A stretch of DNA of 64,000 bases from Euryodendron excelsum (lineage: Eukaryota > Streptophyta > Magnoliopsida > Ericales > Pentaphylacaceae). Of this stretch, positions 45,546 through 57,342 are shown piece after piece. The position numbers and the translations under genes were made by a program. The DNA is taken from NCBI GenBank assembly GCA_033060915.1, contig CM065387.1, positions 39,491,001-39,555,000 on the forward strand. Direction: 5' to 3'. The stretch's first letter is position 1. Each line of letters starts with the position of its first letter. The notes beneath the pieces are model-generated. The model did not search any database. It was not told the DNA's origin and saw nothing but the letters and a program-made list of their open reading frames with translations.

Positions 45546-47609
45546 AGTTTTTATCTCAAGAGTTAAAAGAATTGCTTCGTGCTTTACATTAGATTTGAAA
45601 TGTTATGGAGATGACACATATTCATCATATATATATATCTTTTCCGTAAGATATATAAAGCATAGATGCATTTCGTCATAGAAAGTCTATTTTTTTCCTT
45701 TCATTATCTCTTTGGTTATTGTTGTCTTGGGGTTATTTTTGCCTTTCAGTATTTTCAGGAGTTTATTGCATGATAGCCACGTGTGGATTTTCAGCCAATG
45801 AGCTCACCAGTTCGGATTCTCAACCAATCAGGAGTAAGGATTTCTTTTCTTCTCATATTTTTATCCTTGCCCAAGGCTTTTGATATTTTGTTGTATATTT
45901 TTGTTTGTACTGGGTTCACGTGTGATGTCATTCATGAGGTAAGCTCTGTCAAAGCACTTGAGTGCTCAGCCTCTTGCGTTTTACTTTCTCAGCATCTCTC
46001 TTTCTTAAGATTTTCATATTCTGTGTATGTTCTTCTTTGGTGGAAAAACGCAGAAGCTCATGAACCATGTGGTTGTCGAAGACTTATCTGATCTCTTCCT
46101 TTGATTTCTTTGTTCACCTCTGTGTTTTTCATTCCTGAGCTTTGGATTTCTTGTGTTTCGCTCCTAAGGCACCCAGGAGTTCCAGGTAAGGAGACGGTTA
46201 AATATTTTTGTATTTTTGTTGTGGTTTTTTTTTCGTCATCCTCGAGTGATAGATCAATTCATTTATTATTTTTTCCCAATTGAATAGTTTGGCTATCTAC
46301 TTTGATTCGTTTATTTCTTTGTCTCTATGTTAGTTTTTCCATGGTGCTTTTGTCAGTGAAATTAAAGAATTTTCTTTCTGCCTCAGGTTTGTTTTGGACC
46401 TAATCGTTCTCGCTGCCTTATCAACAGTTGGAGATAAAAGAGCTAGGGGTGAGAGAAATAATTTTATTTTTTGATGAAGTTTGTGCTAAATTTGTGATGA
46501 ATGTTTTATAATTACTTTGTTCTAAAGTGCTATTGTTGTAAAATCTATTTCCAAGTTTACATCTTTGCCCTGTTGCTTATTAGCTTTAGGCCGCTTATTT
46601 TACTGTTATAGATGTTTAAGTTCGTGGGCCTATTTAAGAGTATTAAGTTTTGAATTTCTTTGTCTCTATAACATGAAAAACAATTAATGTTAATGCACTG
46701 ATAATGAAATTTTCACTGAGTGTAATTCTTTGATTCTAACAGCCATATAATATACATAAGATCAAAAATTCAAAATTTCTTCCATGCAATTTTTAAAATC
46801 TTCACATTTTACGTGGTAGAATATTTTACATGGTAGAACAATGGGTACCAAGTTCAAGAGGCTATATGAAATGTCTCTGTAAGAGAAAAGGAAAATTACA
46901 TTAATGCATTCATAATGAAATTTTGAGCAGCCATAGAATGTATATAGGAAAATTACATTACCAAGTTCTCTTTTTCTTCCGTTTTCAAATTGCTTCTATA
47001 CAAATCATTAAATCCTCACGATTTTGCCTTATAAGAATATTCATTACAAGATTATGCAAGCATTGTTATTGAAAAATCTGAAACATAAAAAATTATACGC
47101 ACATGTAGAGCAAATTGTACAGCAATGCTAAAAAAATATAGTTTAACATATCTATATATAATGCATCTTTACATCTATTAGAATCAAATACTACGCGATT
47201 AGCAATTAGCAACATTCCTAGCAGTAGAAAGGATCACATAGGCTACTTCAGCCGTTTTGAAATTGGTTAGTATTTCATGCACAATATTTGTATTTATTTA
47301 ATATATTATATTTATATACAACAAATTCAGTTTATAATTTTGGAAAAAACTTTAAGACATCAAATATTTCTCTTATTTTTTCTAATAGGTTCGACCTCAT
47401 TGTCACAAGCACAGTCAAATACTTCTATGAGTAAGCTTTGTGTTAGTATTTTCATTAAAAAATTAGATGCTACATCAAATACCTTACGCAAGAAACCTAT
47501 TACATTTTGCGTAGGAGCTCATGATACATGGCCAAGAAAATGTTCAAATCTTAGGAAGTATGTGATTGATTCCACTCTAAAAGTGTAATCTTTGTCCCCT
47601 AATGAAGTG
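45546..47609. other. Region left of the Helitron; exon-like islands only
   Basis: 45783-46283 and 46380-46450 carry exon-like islands bordered by gtaagg and tgcctcag/ccaggtaagg splice-type signals. 47393-47588 is open after tctaatag and encodes an unassigned Lys/Ser-rich stretch. Position suggests the 5' leader or N-terminal exons of the Helitron gene that resumes at 49159, but no conserved motif proves it. I did not find the Helitron 5' TC end. Confidence 0.3.
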
Positions 47610-49158
47610 TTTGATAGCCCCTATATGGGTATTATTATGGATTTTTAGCAATAAATTGATCTAAACTGTTTTTATATTTATATTGCAGGTTTTTGGTGTT
47701 AAATTGGTGGAAAAAGGGGGCTTAAAGGAGAGATGACCGTCCGGACGGTCCGTTCGGACGGAGACGGACGCTATACCGTTTGGACGAGAAAGTGACCGTT
47801 CGAACGGAACGTTCAGTCGGGCGAATCACCGTTCGGACGGTGCGACGGAAATTGCCGTTCCAGAGTCTATGTTTCCCGTCCAAAGCCGTTCCAGAGGCGT
47901 TATTTTCCGTCCAAAGCCGTTCCAGAGTCGTCATTTTCCGTTCGAAGAATTACAGAGCCGAATTTCCTCGTTCGAATACCGTCCGGACGGTGAAATAACC
48001 GTCCGAACGGTTAGGGCACCGTCTGGACGGTCCGTCCGGACGCATATCGGACGCACTTAAGACACACTTCGGACGGTAAGCGCAGATTTGCCCTACAACC
48101 CAGCAGTCGAGGAAAAGAAGGCAGATCAGATTTTAGGTTTTGGGAGCTGCGGGTAGAGAAGAGAAAATAGGGTAAAGTCTTGTATTTTTCTTAGATTCAA
48201 TCTACTTTGTTGTATTTAGGGCTTTTGGAGGTATTTAGATAGGTTTCTTGGGTTGATTTGGTGTAAAACTTCATATTCTCTACATTTCAATATGTATACC
48301 CTTTTGAGTTAAAATCAAGATGTGGTTTTTACACTTTGGAAAGCTTTCAACCATGGATTCTTCAAGCTAAACTCATAGTTTGGGAGCAAATGTAAAGATC
48401 TACCAAGAAATGGATGGAAAATGAAAGGGGAGTTCTTGAATCTCATTGAATATCTTGTTTACGTATTTTTCTCTAATTATGTTGGAATTAATTTGTGTAG
48501 AAATCTTAGATCTATAATCATAGTTAATAACATGTGATTTATTTCCTAAGAACCCATAAATTGGAAAAAAAAACTTAATTCCAAAATAATTAGAGAGCCC
48601 TAAAATTTCAAAGCTAAATCTTCCGAATCAAGGGCCTTTGGACGGTTCTTGATTCGAGTTAACCGAAACTCCCCATTTCAAATTCCATGCTAGAATTGGT
48701 AGATTGGAACATTTGAACCCAAACCCCCTTCTCTAATCAAGTTAAATCTCTTTTCGTGTTCATTTAGAATTTCGGTTGACTTACGAGTTGAGTTAGTATT
48801 AAGTGTGGTTGTTGTAGTAGAATTTACTCAATTGTCAATTCACTTTAGTTAGAAGTAAGTTGTAGGTTTAAATTTCAATTTTAATTGCTTGCCTAGTTGT
48901 TAGTAAATCAAACCCTCAAACACCAAAACATTTTCGGTCAAATTTTAGCTAGCATAGCAATTGATTTCACTCTCGGTTTGTGGTTGCAATCTGAACATAT
49001 TTCAAAAGTCTAATCGTTCCTATTGCTAAATTTGCACAGGTCTCTTGGGAGAACACGATAGTGGGAGTACCCCACTTAAACTACAAGCACCCCCATCGCG
49101 GTGAGCGTGGAAGGGACGAGTCAGTGATTCCTACAGAGGCCGCAATACTTTCACTGCA
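47610..49158 (+). mobile_element. Athila-type solo LTR nested in the Helitron
   Basis: It starts near ttTGATAGCCCCTATATGGG (Athila-like TGATAG start) and ends near ctttcactgCA. The U5 signature is ctcttgggagaacacgatag then tgggagtaccccacttaaac at about 49030-49075. A GC-rich palindrome cluster fills 47735-48080. On its right the Helitron protein resumes immediately (NCHYCDAKKFCLERHSFCC from about 49164). Flanks aagtg (47605) and aagta (49159) may be the target duplication, but the fit is not clean. No PBS, PPT or internal sequence is present, so it is a solo LTR. Confidence 0.65.
47735..48080 (+). repeat. Cluster of CCGTCCGGACGG-type palindromes
   Basis: About a dozen versions of CCGTCCGGACGG, CCGTTCGGACGG and CCGTTCGAACGG occur in some 350 bp of otherwise AT-rich surroundings. 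Within it gccgttccagagtc...ttttccgtccaaa is repeated about three times (about 47850-47945). The variants differ mainly by C/T and G/A at CpG, as expected if methylated CpGs have been deaminated. The short open frames across it are artefacts of the repeat. Confidence 0.75.
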
Positions 49159-50191
49159 AAGTAACTGTCACTATTGCGATGCGAAAAAGTTTTGTCTTGA
49201 ACGTCATAGCTTTTGTTGTATGACTAGATAAGCCCTCTTAATACCTACAGATAGTCCACTAGAACTTTAACAATTATACAAATCAATCTCTGAAAAGGCA
49301 AAGGACTTTCGAATATATAACAGTTTATTTGCTTTTATTTCTTTTGGAGTGAAGTATGATAAGGAATTATGTAAGAAGAATCATGGAAAATATACATTTA
49401 GAGTACAAGGGCAAGTATATCACTTTATCAATGAAATTTAATGTTTAGATGGTAAACTTTCTCATTTATGGCTATACTCCTGTAACATTGATCATAAAGT
49501 ACAAAATAAGCTGAAGTTTTCAGAGAGATTAAGAGCTTCTGTTGTCAATAAAATCATTAAAATTTTACATCAAAATCCATATTCAATCTTTTTTAGAAGT
49601 CTCTCAAATGTAGGTAATTTAGACACTCACTCTATTCTAATCAAATGTGATCTTGATTTAGATGAAAGAGTGTATAATCGACCTTCAGCATTTCAAGTTG
49701 CAGCAATTTAGACTGAAAGTGAGTCTATGGCTAAAGAAAAAGAAAGAGATATAGTTATTCAACATCTTTCTAGTCATAGTGAAAAAGTTCGTTACTATTT
49801 TGGCTGTTATGATCATTTACAGTATCCTTTACTATTTTTCTTTGGTGAAATTGGATGGCACCATGGAATAGAAAGAATTAAAAGACCTAAAGGAAATGCC
49901 ACTTGTGATGGTCAATTTCTTGTAAATCCACATAACTTAGCTACTCGTCTGATTTACTTAAAAGAGAATCAAAAGGTATTATGCTAAAACACTAGCTTTT
50001 CTTAATTACAAATAGTTATTTAGCTATGGAGGCTTCCTTAAATCTGAAGAAATTCTATTCCATTTCAGTATTGGAACAAAAATCAAACAAAAAGGCTGTG
50101 ATTTCATACCATAAATATTATTGCCATAAGTTGCAGATGAGGCCCCATGACGAATATGTTCTTCTATGTTCTGGACGTTTGCTTTAATAGT
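49159..50191 (+). pseudogene. Helitron Rep-helicase protein, N-terminal part
   Basis: Opens at NCHYCDAKKFCLERHSFCC (paired cysteines), then RIYNSLFAFISFGVKYDKEL, KYTFRVQGQVYHFINE, PYSIFFRSL, DLDERVYNRPSAFQVAAI and, in the longest open frame (49727-49987), GCYDHLQYPLLFFFGEIGWH. This is the standard order of the plant Helitron-like N-terminal region. It ends in EYVLLCSGRLL followed by adjacent TAA and TAG codons at the CACTA insertion point. Stops at about 49441 and 49709 and small frame changes break it. Confidence 0.82.
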
Positions 50192-50930
50192 CACTACAAC
50201 AAAATTAGGCTTTTGCTACAAATGTTTTTGTCACAAAATGTCAAATTTTCGTCTCAATAAAGTTATTGTGATGAAAATTTTTTGTCACCAGCTTGTCACA
50301 AAAAGCTAGTCATAATAAGTCTATTGTGACAAAATCAACAACTTGTCACCATAAGCATATAAATGTACTGACGATAGGATTTTATCACAACAACACCACA
50401 AATAACTACAAAAGGTTTTGTCACAATAAAAAAAACATTTTGTCGCCATATACATCTTTTTGTCACAAGAAGTACGTTCCTTATGGAACGTATTGTGACA
50501 AAAATCTTTTATCACATGTTTTAAAAAATAATTTCGTCACAAGAAGTATAATTTATTATGACAAATCTTTTTTGGTCCCAAAAACATCATTAGTGGTGAC
50601 GAATGTTTTTGTCACCCTAGGATGCGCTGTGTTGCCAAATCCAGTTTGTCACACTAGGTTTGTGGACAAAAATATTTGTCGTGACAAACAAATTGTAACA
50701 ATATATCTTTTTGTGGTGATGATGCAATTTGTCACAATAGACTTTATTTTCTTGTAATTGAAAGTTCTTTGATGACAAAAATGTTGTCACAATTAGATTT
50801 GTTTTACCAACCAATTGAATGTTTTGTGAAAAAAAGAATGCCTCAAGGCTATTAGGACAAACCATGTGTGCCTGTCGGTTTGTGACAAATCCATTGTCAC
50901 AAAAAAGCCTACAATTATTTTGAAATTTGT
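50192..50930. repeat. Left subterminal repeat region of the CACTA element
   Basis: Roughly twenty copies of TTTGTCACAA or its reverse TTGTGACAAA, with single-base variants, lie in both orientations over some 700 bp. In En/Spm-type elements such motifs are the transposase binding sites needed for excision. The open frames crossing this region, including 50293-50757, are products of the repeat. Confidence 0.85.
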
Positions 50931-51049
50931 TTTTAAATTTTCATTCACCAAATCTTACAAGAAATATAAGTGTCAGTCAATATTCTCCATATAAATGAAA
51001 AAAAACACGTGCCTATGACTAAAAACCATATATATTAAAATAAATCATT

Positions 51050-54000
51050 CAAGCAATTGCTTCAAATCTAATACAAAAGCTACTTTGCAAAAAGGAGTAA
51101 ACTAGCATACTTCACATGCTAAACTAACTAAATGTTGCCAATATGAAAACTTCGTGTAGCTGCATCTCAGAAAAACCGAAAACATCAAAAATCTTTTGAT
51201 TGAAGGCTTGAAGGAAGATTAGCATTCTTTTCAACTGCGCCAAGGTTGAGTTGGAATACACAATCATCAAATCAAATGTCGCAATTATCTGCAAAAAAAA
51301 AAAAAAATTAAAAGTTAAAAGTTAACTCTAAAAGAAGACAACTGTGAATTAGCAAAAATAATTAAGTGTTACAAAAACTAATAACACATAATTTCTAGGT
51401 AGAGCTCAAATACTAATATGACAAAGAGAACTCAAATTTGGAAACTTAACATCGTAAAGCAAGCTCAAATTCGGAGCCTGCTAACTATAAAGATAAAAAA
51501 CAACTAAGATGTATGTACTATCTACAAGGCACAGTTAGTAACCCCAGTAACCAATGGTCTATGAAAGAGGCGTGGTTTTGCAGATAAAGCCAAACTAAAA
51601 AGAAGACAATCTACAGAAATAGCATGAGAATCGAATTTGCAGACACATCAACTAATTTCCTGAGCTTTTAATATTTCTAGCATTTATTGTGAAATCTATA
51701 TATTGACAGCAACAGATTAAATCTGCTAGCATATAATACCTACAATGCCTCTCACTCTTCATATTCGTGAACAAATTAAATTGTAACTTCTGTTAGTTCA
51801 AACAGAATGCTTCACTAAATTAGTCAATGAGAATCACTTTCAACTAGTTCATAAATAGACATCCCTGCTCTTAGACCAAGACAATAGGGATCACTTCACT
51901 CTTCATATTTGTGAAAAAAAGAAGCCTACTCTGAATGTAACAAACACGATGGGTGACTACTAGATGCTTCCCCTATAATATCATCAACACAACAATTAAA
52001 CCAAATTCAAGTAGTAATCTTAATTACATGATCCAATTAGCAATGAGCTTCCCAACACAAATTGATTTGCAATCTCAGCTTGTGTCAGGCATAGCAAATA
52101 CTTGTTATAAATCCTACCTGGGCTTAAGGAAACCAAGGTACCATATGATGAACACTATAATATAACATATATTAGTGTATATGCAGAAATTACTTTAATA
52201 TTGCTACTCATCTAGAACAATGTAGCAGTGACATTTTTGAGAATACAGTGGATACTAATCCTTTTTATTTTTTTTTTGTAACTGATAAGTAGCAAATTTG
52301 TCCTATGTTTAAGGCATCTTCTTCAGTCAAAGGTAAACTGAAGGGTTGTTTGGCAATTCCAGATTTGGCTTTTAGATATCAACTCAATAATGTGATCTTT
52401 TATTTCAACTATTTCTCTAAATTGGCAGCTGGCATGCAAATGGTAATTCTTCTGTAATTGGTGTGTAGATACATGAACTTCTGCAGGATGTCGATAATGT
52501 GGTGGTTAATCTAGCTATTTTACACATTATCTGAGAACCAAGTTGAAACCAGCTCATAATCAAAATAGAAAACAAAACTTTTACCAGATCAATACTTGAA
52601 ATATAAAGAAAACCTATTATTAGAATATGACATGTTAAATGCACACAACATTCATGTCTTACAACCCAAGAAACTAGGTGAAGGAACAACCACGTACCAA
52701 GGCAACTTACTCCCCATTTTATATGCAATTTGGAAACAAAAGCTTTTCAAAAACATTTGAAGAGATGAAAAAAATGAGGTACCAAAAAACTCTGTAGAAG
52801 GGTCCTAGAAACTATGAGAACAAATTCCTCATGTTGAAAGGAGTGAGAATTATCCCTCCAGGACAAAGAGCCCCAGAATATTGGCAATTCTAAGTCAAAC
52901 TTTTACAAATACTCAGCAAAATTTGATAACTCAACCAAATTCCTATAAGTATGATTAGTATTCCAAAAAATATTTCATCAATTAGATATGTCATGCAACC
53001 AGCGAGGAGAAGCTTATATTGTTCACTTATAAGATGTTCTTAAGAAAGAGCAACAACAAAAATCCAAAAATACACCCAAGCTTTTCCTCAACTTCAGGAT
53101 GCATAAGAAGACTCCCCAGTTGTAGCCAATGCATAAAGCCTAGCAGTGAGACTACTATTTGTGTACCACTCCTCCAATCACCATGATGCCAAAACACAAA
53201 CAAGAAAGACAATCATAAACATTAAATAGCTGGCAGAAAAGTAAATGTATCATCTTTCTAGTGTATCACTCATCTTTAATAGTGCCTAGGGCATTCATGA
53301 AGAAGCCTCTGACCTCTCTAAAACCTCTAAAGGATGATGGAGAGATAAAGAAAAATTAAATGCTACATTAATTTGAGATTGTTTCCTTGAATTGTATATT
53401 GCATGTACTATGTCAAACATTTCAAGTGCATTTAATGTTTATAAAGCAGCTTAGCATAGACATGAACTTCATGTAAAGTATCTTTGGAGTAGTTCACAGA
53501 GGCAGAAAAACAAACATGACAGCAATTTCTGCCCTAATGGAGGGGAAGATATACACTATATTATCTTGGACTTAAGCATCTCTATCTATGCTTTATACAT
53601 ATTCATATTCATATTTTGCACACACAACCAGACACAAACACGCATCTCAGCTCACACAACTCACCCTAGTTGATTAATTTCAAGTCAATTGAGGTGAGTG
53701 CCTGAAGTTTAGAGACCAGAGCAAAACTTGAACTCTGATTCAAACATTCATGTATCATAGAGATAGAATAAAGAAGAGTCAGAACCTTGCAAACAGAGTC
53801 TACAATTAATATAGGTTATCAGGAAGAGAGGAAGAAAGTTTGATACCAGAGAGAGACGAAGAGAGAAAATCCGAACACCAAAATTGATCCGGCTGATGCA
53901 CAATCACAAATCTGAAACCAAAAAAAAAAACCCAAATCAAATCAGCTCTGGCCCTATTAATGCATATTAAAATTGGACGGGAAATTAAACAAATCTTAAA

Positions 54001-54146
54001 CCAACCGCCACGAAAATTGGGGCGGAGGCTCAAACTGAGAGCTCTCGTTAGGGTCGGTAATGGAGCTCTGCCTGAGAGAGGGAGAAGAATATTTAGGATC
54101 AAGGTGGGGAATGTGCGGCTGGTGGTAAGGCCGACTGTAGGTGCGG

Positions 54147-54195
<49 letters not shown>

Positions 54196-54240
54196 AGGGA
54201 GAAAAGCTAGGGCTCGTTGGAGATGAGGGAAATATTTGGG
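51050..54240 (-). other. Possible captured host transcript fragment inside the CACTA element
   Basis: The right part on the minus strand looks like a plant promoter-proximal 5' UTR: a (TC)n tract (54149-54189), an exon-like stretch, an intron-like segment ending tttggtttcag near 53918, and a further exon-like block to about 53810. At the left, 51290 downward reads tttttttgcag followed by about 55 open codons (ATFDLMIVYSNSTLAQLKRM and onward) to a stop near 51130, like a terminal exon. I recognise no protein family and cannot link the pieces. Pack-type CACTA elements that carry host gene pieces are known in plants; capture here is inference. Confidence 0.35.
54149..54189 (+). repeat. (GA)n microsatellite
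   Basis: An uninterrupted GA run of about 20 units, followed by gggagggaggga. On the minus strand it is a (TC)n run of the kind common in plant 5' UTRs. It also generates the Ser/Leu-rich open frame crossing it, which is not a protein. Confidence 0.9.
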
Positions 54241-56280
54241 AAACTGAGAATGAGAGATTTTATCACGTTGGAGGGAAGGAATTTTGGGGACAAACAAATT
54301 TGTGGGTTTACAAAATTTGAAGGATATTTCTCATATTTCATTTTTCATCAAATAAATAACAATTTTAGTTTACTTTTCATTAATTATCATCTCCCTTTTT
54401 TTTCTTTCTTTCTTTCATTGGACAAGCTTGTGAAAAGGAAATAATATGATTATTTTATTTACTTGAAAAAAATTAAAGAAATAAAATTTAACTATTCAAC
54501 TTTAAAAATGCACAAAATAACTTAAAAAATCCTGAGACTTGAATAATTCTAACTTACATGGATCAGTTTGGTTCAAGTCTATTAAATGTTCAATTCGATT
54601 ATATATCTTAGAATGAAGAAATTCATAAATTTAGTTCGATTCTCGATTAATATTGTTAAGACTCAAACTGACCCAATTCAAATTGAAGCATGAATTGGCA
54701 TAAGACCTAATCTAATCTATATTAAAAAAAAAAATTCTATATACATATAGTATATATAAGCCTTTAAATCATCGTTTATTGTACTGAAATATTATTAATT
54801 TGTTTGTATGTTATTTTGTAAAACTTTTGAGTATTTAAGGATACATAATTGAGTCTAATTTTTAAAGTTTTAAATGCATGGATTTGATCCGAACCGACTC
54901 GCGTTGATTCCGTTCGGTTCTATAAAAAAGTTTATTCGGTTCAAATTTCAAAACTCCAGAACCGATTAAGATTTGCATGGTTATGGGTTTGGCAAAAACT
55001 TAAACTAATCAGACCTATGCACACCCCTATTTGACTTCTTTTAATTTATGATCCATTATATTTCTTATAAAATATTTAAAGCATATGAGGTTATACACTA
55101 CCAGTAGATGTATAAGTATTGTGGCCAAAAATTTACTTTATTGTTTCACTTATTTCATAATTAAACTAAACACAACTTTTTTTTTGCTAACTAATTGGCA
55201 TTGAGGAAATAAAAAAACAAAATTAATCATTTTTTTTTATGCGTTGAATTTTTTCTACCTCTTTTTCTTTTATTCTTATGTTTAATTTATTAATAAGTCA
55301 ATGTTTTTTTTTTTACTAATTACTATTTTATTTATTTATTTTTCTTTCAATCATGATTTTCTGTTATGTACAAAAAGCATAACGATTTCTATATTTTTTT
55401 AATACTAGTTATAAAATATTATTTGGTCAATATCTATAATCATGTCATTATTTTGTCACTATACACTAGAGGTAACTACTCGTCAAGTCGGGGTCAGTAA
55501 GACGATAATAAAAAAATTTGCAAGTTCTAGTTCGGACCAACATGACATTGTGCCTAAAATCTTAATCCCAAGCTATCATTAATAATTACTATAAGGTCCA
55601 AACCTGCTCGCTGTTAAATTTTAAATTAAGAAATTCAATTAATAAAAACAATCAATTGGTAGCAAAACTCGCTTTTGGCTCCAATTTTTTAAAATCTTCC
55701 ACGCCATAGTAAAGGTCATATATTGTTGTACATTGTTTTATTAAAAAAAAAAAAGTCTCAGTCTAAATAAGAAAAAATAGTCTATTAAAAAAAGGAGGTT
55801 TAAAATCAATTACACTATTGAACTTTAAGAAAAAAAAATACCAGTTTAATAAAAAAATAAATAAATTGTAGAAATAAAATTTGTTTGAATGTCCCAAATT
55901 TAAAAACCTCATATGTTATATTTAAGGCCTTATATAGTTTCTATATCTTTTTTTTTTTTATGAAAAAGAGGCCCTGGTCCAAATGAGAAAAAAGACTCAT
56001 AAAAAAACCCAAAATCAATTATTCTAATTAAATTCAAAAAAAAATAATTTTGTCAAGAAAATTTAAAAATATATTTTTTTCTAGTGGCCCCAAATTTTTA
56101 AAGCTTAAGCATGCAATATATATATATATATATATATATGTATTTTTAAAAACAGGCTTTTATCCAAATGAGAAAAAGACTTGTAAGAAAAGAAAGACCA
56201 AAACCAGCACCCTAGTTTAACTTTAAAAGTAAAAACACCACTTTACAAAAAAAAAAAAAGATTTAATCATATAATAATAT
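54240..56280. other. AT-rich CACTA interior with degenerate MITE-like pieces
   Basis: No gene. 54560-55030 contains ccgaaccgactcg, ttcggttc and a closing tgcacacccct, typical of degenerate plant MITEs or hAT termini. 55670-56250 repeats aggcctt/aaaagactcataa modules like those at 39881-40455. An (AT)n run lies at about 56118-56140. Confidence 0.4.
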
Positions 56281-56293
56281 TACACATTAAAAA

Positions 56294-56660
56294 AATCTCA
56301 TTTAAAAAGTTCACTTTAGGCCTCAATTTGTCTAGAGCCAGGGCTGGTTTCAATTTAAACTATGTTCCACACATATACTTTTAAAAAATTATTCATTTTC
56401 TAGTCTTGAATAAAAAAATCACATTTAAAAAGTTCATTTTAGGCTTCAATTTGTCTAGAGCCAGGGCTGGTTTCAATTCAAACTATGTTCCACACATATA
56501 CCTTTAAAAAATTATTCATTTTCTAGTCTTGAATAAAAAAATCTCATTTAAAAAGTTCACTTTAGGCCTCAATTTGTCTAGAGCCACGGTTGGTTTTAAT
56601 TCAAACTATGTTCCACACATATACTTTTAAAAAATTATTCATTTTTTAGTCTTGAAATAA
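56294..56660. repeat. Three tandem units of 122 bp
   Basis: atctcatttaaaaagttcac at about 56296 recurs at 56418 and 56540. Each copy carries taggc.tcaatttgtctagagcca, tggttt.aatt.aaactatgttcc and attattcattttctagtctt. Copies differ at a few sites only, so the expansion is younger than the surrounding MITE-like pieces. It lies just inside the right subterminal region. Confidence 0.85.
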
Positions 56661-56769
56661 AAAAATAAATATATACCAAGACCTAAGGAGTTAGACTAAG
56701 TCTTGATATACACAAACATATTAATATAGTTGTACATACATATTAATATAATATAGTGCAAATATGTAT

Positions 56770-57342
56770 ATTTATTGTGACAAACATTGTTTTGTAGCTA
56801 CTAGTGTGCCAATTTTGACAATATTTTTGTTGATGTATGTCCAATTTGAATATTTATTGTTATGAGGTTATTGTGACGAACTTATTTTGTAACTAATGTC
56901 AATCCCAGAAGTGACAAACCTACTCGTTATAAACTTTCGTGGTAATAAGTTGAACTTATTGTGACAAAATAAATTGTCACTACTTCTACAAGCTAAAGCT
57001 CCTCTTGCTACAAAACAATTTGTAGCAATAAGTGTAACTTATTGTGACAAAAAGTTTCATCACCATTGACGAAATACTTTCGTAACAAATATTTGCTCCC
57101 GCTAGCGCTTAAACATCCCGCCATAATATTAGTGACAAACTATTGTGACAGAAGAATTTTTGTCACAATTTTGGGCTTATTGTGACAAACTATGGTGAGA
57201 AAACTCTTGTTCGTCACAATTTTACTAGTTGGTATGACTTATTGTGACAAAATTAATTTTTGTCACAATAAGTGTACTTCTTGTGACAAATTTAATTTCG
57301 CCACAATCAATTTTGTTGCAATATGTGATATTTGTTGTAGTG
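56770..57342. repeat. Right subterminal repeat region of the CACTA element
   Basis: About a dozen TTGTGACAAA/TTTGTCACAA motifs, many in head-to-head pairs. The best pair forms a near-perfect 37-nt palindrome at 57237-57273. The region ends in the terminal inverted repeat at 57342. Confidence 0.85.

Larger units (their letters stand above)
50192..57342. mobile_element. Complete CACTA element (7151 bp) with AGT target duplication
   Basis: The left end is CACTACAACAAAATTAGGC at 50192; the right end, read in reverse, is CACTACAACAAATATCAC from 57342, so the first 12 bases are identical. Both sides are flanked by AGT (50189-50191 and 57343-57345). Removing it rejoins the Helitron reading frame with RLL**YCVDMY, where the two stops fit Gln codons. 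Dense TTGTGACAAA/TTTGTCACAA subterminal repeats occupy both ends. I recognise no TNP2-type transposase inside, so it appears non-autonomous. The interior holds possible captured host sequence and smaller repeats. Confidence 0.92.

Noticed and set aside
47722..48060. Three Arg/Val-rich open frames on both strands
   Set aside because: They translate the palindromic GGACGG cluster; no independent coding signal.
50293..50757. 154-codon plus-strand frame
   Set aside because: Entirely inside CACTA subterminal repeats; residues such as CHNK and VTK repeat with the DNA motif.
53806..54297. 163-codon minus-strand frame with a Ser/Leu run
   Set aside because: Driven by the (TC)n microsatellite and an apparent 5' UTR with an intron-like segment.
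54545..55030. Complete hAT MITE inside the CACTA element
   Set aside because: Only the right end (tgcacacccct) looks like a terminus; no matching left inverted repeat or duplication was found.
56294..56660. CRISPR-like regular repeats
   Set aside because: The 122-bp units are contiguous tandem copies without unique spacers, in plant nuclear DNA.
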